Source: Nephrocerus scutellatus
Taxonomy: Eukaryota; Arthropoda; Insecta; Diptera; Pipunculidae
DNA: 64,000 bases
Assembly (NCBI GenBank): GCA_947095585.1
Contig: OX352763.1
Span: 63,397,016 to 63,461,015 of the forward strand
Reading direction: 5' to 3'
The notes beneath the pieces were generated by a model that worked only from the letters and a program-made list of their open reading frames with translations, did no database searches and was not told the origin of the DNA. A program made the translations under genes and the position numbers. This document shows, piece after piece, positions 56,951-64,000 of the stretch (position 1 is its first letter; every line of letters begins with the position of its first letter).

Positions 56951-58259
56951 TTCGGAATGTAGGGCTAAGATGTGACTAAAAGACTTCTTCCTAGAGAATA
57001 TGGAAATTCTGGAATATGATCATTATGGTCTGGAATTTCGGGAACAAAGCCATTTCTCAAGTGATTCACATGAAATTCGGAATGTAGGACTAAGATGTGA
57101 CTATAAGATTTCTTCCTATGGAAATTCTGGAATATGACCATTATGGTCTGGAATTTCGGGAACAAAGCAATTTTTCAGGTGATTCGCATGAAATTCGGAA
57201 TGTAGGACTAAGATGCGACTATAAGATATCTTCCTATGTAAATTCTGGAATATGATCGTTATGGTCTGGAATTTCGGGAACAAAGCAATTTCTCAAGTGA
57301 TTCGCATGAAATTCAGAATGTAGGACTAAGATGTGACTATAAGATTTCTTCCTATGGAAATTCTGGAATATGATCGTTATGGTCTGGAATTTCGGGAACA
57401 AAGCAATTTCTCAAGTGATTCGCATGAAATTCGGAATGTAGGATTAAGATGTGACTATAAGATTTCTTCCTATGGAAATTCTGGAATATGATCATTATGG
57501 TCTGGAATTTCGGGAACAAAGCAATTTCTCAAGTGATTCGCATTAAATTCGGAATGTAGGACTAAGATGCGACTATAAGACTTCTTCCTATGTAAATTCT
57601 TGAATATGATCATTATGGTCTGGAATTTCGGGAACAAAGCAATTTCTCAAGTGATTCGCATGAAATTCGGAATGTAGGACTAAGATGCGACTATAAGACT
57701 TCTTCCTATGTAAATTCTGGAATATGATCATTATGGTCTGGAATTTCGGGAACAAAGCAATTTCTCAAGTGATTCGCATGAAATTCTGAATATAGGACTA
57801 AGATGTGACTATAAGATTTCTTCCTATGGAAATTCTGGAATATGATCATTATGGTCTGGAATTTCGGAAAAAACGCAATTTCTCAGGTGATTCGCATGAA
57901 ATTCGGAATGTAGGACTAAGATGCGACTATAAGACTTCTTCCTATGTAAATTCTGGAATATGATCGTTATGGTCTGGAATTTCGGGAACAAAGCAATTTC
58001 TCAAGTGATTCGCATGAAATTCGGAATGTAGGACTAAGATGTGACTTTAAGATTTCTTCCTATGAAAATTCTGGAATATGATCATTATGGTCTGGAATTT
58101 CGGGAACCAAGCAATTTCTCAAGTGATTCGCATGAAATTCGAATGTTGGACTAAGATGCGACTATAAGATTTCTTCCTATGGAAACTCTGGAATATGATC
58201 ATTATGGTCTGGAATTTCGGGAACAAAGCAATTTCTCAAGTGATTCGCATGAAATTCGG

Positions 58260-60593
58260 AATGTAGGATTAAGATGTGACTATAAGATTTCTTCCTATGG
58301 AAATTCTGGAATATGATAATTATGGTCTGGAATTTCGGGAACAAAGCAATTTCTCAATTGATTCACATGAAATTCGGAATGTAGGAGTAAGATGTGACTA
58401 TAAGATTTCTTCCTATGGAAATTCTGGAATATTATCATTATGGTCTGGAATTTCGGGAACAAAGCAATTTCTCAGGTGATTCGCATGAAATTCGGAATGT
58501 AGGACTAAGATGCGACTATAAGATATCTTCCTATGTAAATTCTGGAATATGATCGTTATGGTCTGGAATTTCGGGAACAAATCAATTTCTCAAGTGATTC
58601 GCATGAAATTAGGAATGTAGGACTAAGATGTGACTATAAGATTTCTTCCTATGGAAATTCTGGAATATGGTCATTATGGTCTGGAATTTCGGGAACAAAG
58701 CAATTTCTCAAGTGATTCGCATGAAATTCGCAATGTAGGACTAAGATGTGACTATAAGATTTCTTCCTATGGAAATTCTGGAATATGATCATTATGGTCT
58801 GGAATTTCGGGAACAAAGCAATTTCTCAAGTGATTCGCATGAAATTCGGAATGTAGGACTAAGATGCGACTATAAGACTTCTTCCTATGTAAATTCTTGA
58901 ATATGATCATTATGGTCTGGAATTTCGGGAACAACGCAATTTCTCAAGTGATTCGCATGAAATTCGGAATGTATGACTAAGATGTGACTATGAGATTTCT
59001 TCCTATGGAAATTCTGGAATATGATCACTATGTTCTGTAATTTCGGGAACAAAGCAATTTCTCAGGTGATTCGCATGAAATTCGGAATGTAGGACTAAGA
59101 TGCGACTATAAGATTTCTTCCTATGGAAATTCTGGAATATGGTCATTATGGTCTGGAATTTCGGGAACAAAGCAATTTCTCAAGTGATTCGCATGAAATT
59201 CTGAATATAGGACTAAGATGTGACTATAAGATTTCTTCCTATGGAAATTCTGGAATATGATCATTATGGTCTGGAATTTCGGAAAAAACGCAATTTCTCA
59301 GGTGATTCGCATGAAATTCGGAATGTAGGACTAAGATGCGACTATAAGACTTCTTCCTATGTAAATTCTGGAATATGATCGTTATGGTCTGGAATTTCGG
59401 GAACAAAGCAATTTCTCAAGTGATTCGCATGAAATTCGGAATGTAGGACTAAGATGTGACTTTAAGATTTCTTCCTATGAAAATTCTGGAATATGATCAT
59501 TATGGTCTGGAATTTCGGGAACCAAGCAATTTCTCAAGTGATTCGCATGAAATTCGAATGTTGGACTAAGATGCGACTATAAGATTTCTTCCTATGGAAA
59601 CTCTGGAATATGATCATTATGGTCTGGAATTTCGGGAACAAAGCAATTTCTCAAGTGATTCGCATGAAATTCGGAATGTAGGATTAAGATGTGACTTTAA
59701 GATTTCTTCCTATGAAAATTCTGGAATATGATCACTATGGTCTGGAATTTCGGGAACAAAGCAATATCTCAAGTGATTCGCATGAAATTCGGAATGTAGG
59801 ATTAAGATGTGACTATAAGATTTCTTCCTATGGAAATTCTGGAATATGATAATTATGGTCTGGAATTTCGGGAACAAAGCAATTTCTCAAGTGATTCACA
59901 TGAAATTCGGAATGTAGGAGTAAGATGTGACTATAAGATTTCTTCCTATGGAAATTCTGGAATATTATCATTATGGTCTGGAATTTCGGGAACAAAGCAA
60001 TTTCTCAGGTGATTCGCATGAAATTCGGAATGTAGGACTAAGATGCGACTATAAGATATCTTCCTATGTAAATTCTGGAATATGATCGTTATGGTCTGGA
60101 ATTTCGGGAACAAATCAATTTCTCAAGTGATTCGCATGAAATTAGGAATGTAGGACTAAGATGTGACTATAAGATTTCTTCCTATGGAAATTCTGGAATA
60201 TGGTCATTATGGTCTGGAATTTCGGGAACAAAGCAATTTCTCAAGTGATTCGCATGAAATTCGCAATGTAGGACTAAGATGTGACTATAAGATTTCTTCC
60301 TATGGAAATTCTGGAATATGATCATTATGGTCTGGAATTTCGGGAACAAAGCAATTTCTCAAGTGATTCGCATGAAATTCGGAATGTAGGACTAAGATGC
60401 GACTATAAGACTTCTTCCTATGTAAATTCTTGAATATGATCATTATGGTCTGGAATTTCGGGAACAACGCAATTTCTCAAGTGATTCGCATGAAATTCGG
60501 AATGTATGACTAAGATGTGACTATGAGATTTCTTCCTATGGAAATTCTGGAATATGATCACTATGTTCTGTAATTTCGGGAACAAAGCAATTT
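58260..60593 (+). repeat. Higher-order duplication within the satellite
   Basis: 58260-59060 and 59793-60593 carry the same series of variant monomers (GTAGGAGTAAG, ACAAATCAATTTC, ATTAGGAATG, TTCGCAATG, GTATGACTAAG) with an offset of 1533 bases, close to 13 monomers. Confidence 0.8.
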
Positions 60594-63500
60594 CTCAGGT
60601 GATTCGCATGAAATTCGGAATGTAGGACTAAGATGCGACTATAAGACTTCTTCCTATGTAAATTCTGGAATATGATCGTTATGGTCTGGAGTTCCGGGAA
60701 CAAAGCAATTTCTCAAGTGATTCGCATGAAATTCGGAATGTAGGACTAAGATGCGACTTTAAAACTTTTTCCTATGGAAATTCTGGAATATGATAATTAT
60801 GGTCTGGAATTTCTGGAACAAAGCAATTTCCCAAGCGAGACTATAAAATATCTTCCTATGGAAATTCTGGAATATGGTCATTATGGTCTGGAATTTCGGG
60901 AACAAAGCAATTTTTCAAGTGATTCGCATGAAATTCGGAATGTAGGGCTAAGATGTGACTAAAAGACTTCTTCCTATAGAAATTCTGGAATATGATCATT
61001 ATGGTCTGGAATTTCGGGAACAAAGCAATTTTTCAGGTGATTCGCATGAAATTCGGAATGTAGGACTAAGATGCGACTATAAGATATCTTCCTATGTAAA
61101 TTCTGGAATATGATCGTTATGGTCTGGAATTTCGGGAACAAAGCAATTTCTCAAGTGATTCGCATGAAATTCAGAATGTAGGACTAAGATGTGACTATAA
61201 GATTTCTTCCTATGGAAATTCTGGAATATGACCATTATGGTCTGGAATTTCGGGAACAAAGCAATTTCTCAAGTGATTCACATGAAATTCGGAATGTAGG
61301 ACTAAGATGCGACTATAAGATATCTTCCTATGTAAATTCTGGAATATGATCGTTATGGTCTGGAATTTCGGGAACAAAGCAATTTCTCAAGTGATTCGCA
61401 TGAAATTCAGAATGTAGGACTAAGATTTGACTATAAGATTTCTTCCTATGGAAATTCTGGAATATGATCGTTATGGTCTGGAATTTCGGGAACAAAGCAA
61501 TTTCTCAAGTGATTCGCATGAAATTCGGAATGTAGGATTAAGATGTGACTATAAGATTTCTTCCTATGGAAATTCTGGAATATGATCATTATAGTCTGGA
61601 ATTTCGGGAACAAAGCAATTTCTCAAGTGATTCACATGAAATTCGGAATGTAGGACTAAGATGTGACTATAAGATTTCTTCCTATGGAAATTCTGGAATA
61701 TGACCATTATGGTCTGGAATTTCGGGAACAAAGCAATTTTTCAGGTGATTCGCATGAAATTCGGAATGTAGGACTAAGATGCGACTATAAGATATCTTCC
61801 TATGTAAATTCTGGAATATGATCGTTATGGTCTGGAATTCGGGAACAAAGCAATTTCTCAAGTGATTCGCATGAAATTCAGAATGTAGGACTAAGATGTG
61901 ACTATAAGATTTCTTCCTATGGAAATTCTGGAATATGATCATTATGGTCTGGAATTTCGGGAACAAAGCAATGTCTCAAGTGATTCGCATGAAATTCGGA
62001 ATGAAGGATTAAGATGTGACTTTAAGATTTCTTCCTATGGAAATTCTGGAATATGATCATTATGGTCTGGAATTTCGGGAACAAAGCAATTTCTCAGGTG
62101 ATTCACATGAAATTCGGAATGTAGGACTAAGATGTGACTATAAGATTTCTTCCTATGGAAATTCTGGAATATGACCATTATGGTCTGGAATTTCGGGAAC
62201 AAAGCAATTTTTCAGGTGATTCGCATGAAATTCGGAATGTAGGACTAAGATGCGACTATAAGATATCTTCCTATGTAAATTCTGGAATATGATCGTTATG
62301 GTCTGGAATTTCGGGAACAAAGCAATTTCTCAAGTGATTCGCATGAAATTCAGAATGTAGGACTAAAATGTGACTATAAGATTTCTTCCTATAGAAATTC
62401 TGGAATATGATCGTTATGGTCTGGAATTTCGGGAACAAAGCAATTTCTCAAGTGATTCGCATGAAATTCGGAATGTAGGATTAAGATGTGACTATAAGAT
62501 TTCTTCCTATGGAAATTCTGGAATATGATCATTATGGTCTGGAATTTCGGGAACAAAGCAATTTCTCAAGTGATTCGCATTAAATTCGGAATGTAGGACT
62601 AAGATGCGACTATAAGACTTCTTCCTATGTAAATTCTTGAATATGATCATTATGGTCTGGAATTTCGGGAACAAAGCAATTTCTCAAGTGATTCGCATGA
62701 AATTCGGAATGTAGGACTAAGATGCGACTATAAGACTTCTTCCTATGTAAATTCTGGAATATGATCATTATGGTCTGGAATTTCGGGAACAAAGCAATTT
62801 CTCAAGTGATTCGCATGAAATTCTGAATATAGGACTAAGATGTGACTATAAGATTTCTTCCTATGGAAATTCTGGAATATGATCATTATGGTCTGAAATT
62901 TCGGGAAAAAAGCAATTTCTCAGGTGATTCGCATGAAATTCGGAATGTAGGACTAAGATGCGACTATAAGACTTCTTCCTATGGAAATTCTGGAATATGA
63001 TCATTATGGTCTGGAATTTCTGGAACAAAGCAATTTCCCAAGCGAGACTATAAAATTTCTTCCTATGGAAATTCTGGAATATGGTCATTATGGTCTGGAA
63101 TTTCGGGAACAAAGCAATTTCTCAAGTGATTCGCATGAAATTCGGAATGTAGGGCTAAGATGTGACTAAAAGACTTCTTCCTATAGAAATTCTGGAATAT
63201 GATCATTATGGTCTGGAATTTCGGGAACAAAGCAATTTCTCAAGTGATTCACATGAAATTCGGAATGTAGGACTAAGATGTGACTATAAGATTTCTTCCT
63301 ATGGAAATTCTGGAATATGACCATTATGGTCTGGAATTTCGGGAACAAAGCAATTTTTCAGGTGATTCGCATGAAATTCGGAATGTAGGACTAAGATGCG
63401 ACTATAAGACTTCTTCCTATGTAAATTCTTGAATATGATCATTATGGTCTGGAATTTCGGGAACAAAGCAATTTCTCAAGTGATTCGCATGAAATTCGGA

Positions 63501-64000
63501 ATGTATGACTAAGATGTGACTATGAGATTTCTTCCTATGGAAATTCTGGAATATGATCACTATGTTCTGTAATTTCGGGAACAAAGCAATTTCTCAGGTG
63601 ATTCGCATGAAATTCGGAATGTAGGACTAAGATGCGACTATAAGACTTCTTCCTATGTAAATTCTGGAATATGATCGTTATGGTCTGGAGTTTCGGGAAC
63701 AAAGCAATTTCTCAAGTGATTCGCATGAAATTCGGAATGTAGGACTAAGATGCGACTTTAAAACTTTTTCCTATGGAAATTCTGGAATATGACCATTATG
63801 GTCTGGAATTTCTGGAACAAAGCAATTTCCCAAGCGAGACTATAAAATTTCTTCCTATGGAAATTCTTGAATATGGTCATTATGGTCTGGAATTTCGGGA
63901 ACAAAGCAATTTCTCAAGTGATTCGCATGAAATTCGGAATGTAGGGCTAAGATGTGACTAAAAGACTTCTTCCTATAGAAATTCTGGAATATGATCATTA

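Larger units (their letters stand above)
55165..64000 (+). repeat. 118-bp satellite array, about 75 monomers, continuing past the window
   Basis: Successive ATGTAGGA(C/T)TAAGATG marks are 118 bases apart. The monomer contains GTGATTCGCATGAAATTCGG, ATGTAGGACTAAGATGCGAC, TTCTTCCTATGGAAATTCTGG and GGTCTGGAATTTCGGGAAC. Sub-types are told apart by a few sites (for example CTATGTAAATTC, ATCGTTATGG, GGATTAAG). The left edge (55165-55320) is slightly diverged. The array is all in one orientation, with no insertion by other elements. Short reading frames in it are by-products of the repeat. Confidence 0.97.

Noticed and set aside
55944..63961. Repeated 62-67 residue frames in the satellite
   Set aside because: The monomer length (118) is not a multiple of three and the frames recur only because the monomer does; no start or domain evidence.
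55165..64000. CRISPR-like array
   Set aside because: Repeats are contiguous 118-bp monomers with no unique spacers, in a eukaryotic context; it is a satellite. The same holds for the 35-bp array at 28521.

Overview
The window reads as a piece of insect nuclear genome, most likely from a fly (Diptera). It is AT-rich, has one recognisable cellular gene with a 55-bp intron, and is otherwise packed with Ty3/gypsy, BEL/Pao, RTE-like, PIF/Harbinger and small inverted-repeat elements. The assignment to flies is inference from transposon content and the short intron. The density of nested, broken elements and the 8.8-kb satellite at the right end suggest pericentromeric or other heterochromatin.

Layout. 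1-1489 (minus): 5' part of a DDX10/Dbp4-type DEAD-box RNA helicase, running off the left edge. 2458-3652: foldback element. About 3850-12565: three-level nest. An old minus-strand RTE-like element is split by a younger plus-strand RTE-like element (8-bp target duplication), which is itself split by a minus-strand gypsy element (5-bp target duplication). About 12740-23342: rearranged BEL/Pao sequence. It contains inverted arms, a nearly perfect 2323-bp tandem duplication (each copy carrying a miniature LTR element), and a second 2.23/2.25-kb tandem duplication. 23343-29113: plus-strand gypsy element inserted in the right arm. 29230-30720: repeat block plus BEL gag/protease remnant (minus).

30998-31595: two inverted copies of a short MITE. 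32369-36864: minus-strand gypsy element without env. 37501-38803: unclassified TIR element with 5-bp duplication; a 129-bp deletion derivative lies at 46212-46340. 40250-40567: intact Myb/SANT-like reading frame. 40600-44475: LTR element primed by tRNA-Leu that has lost reverse transcriptase and the integrase core. 44520-52513: mag-like gypsy element broken by a palindrome-rich insertion and by a 655-bp MITE with a GATCG duplication. 52920-55040: remains of a two-gene Harbinger element, cut off by the satellite. About 55165-64000: satellite of 118-bp monomers with higher-order duplication and recurring 84-bp variants.

Only the helicase is a likely host gene. The transposon genes are nearly all broken by stops, frameshifts or deletions, so any movement would need proteins supplied in trans. 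No CRISPR array, rRNA or tRNA gene was seen. Coordinates of repeat edges are read by eye and may be off by a few bases unless a target duplication fixes them.
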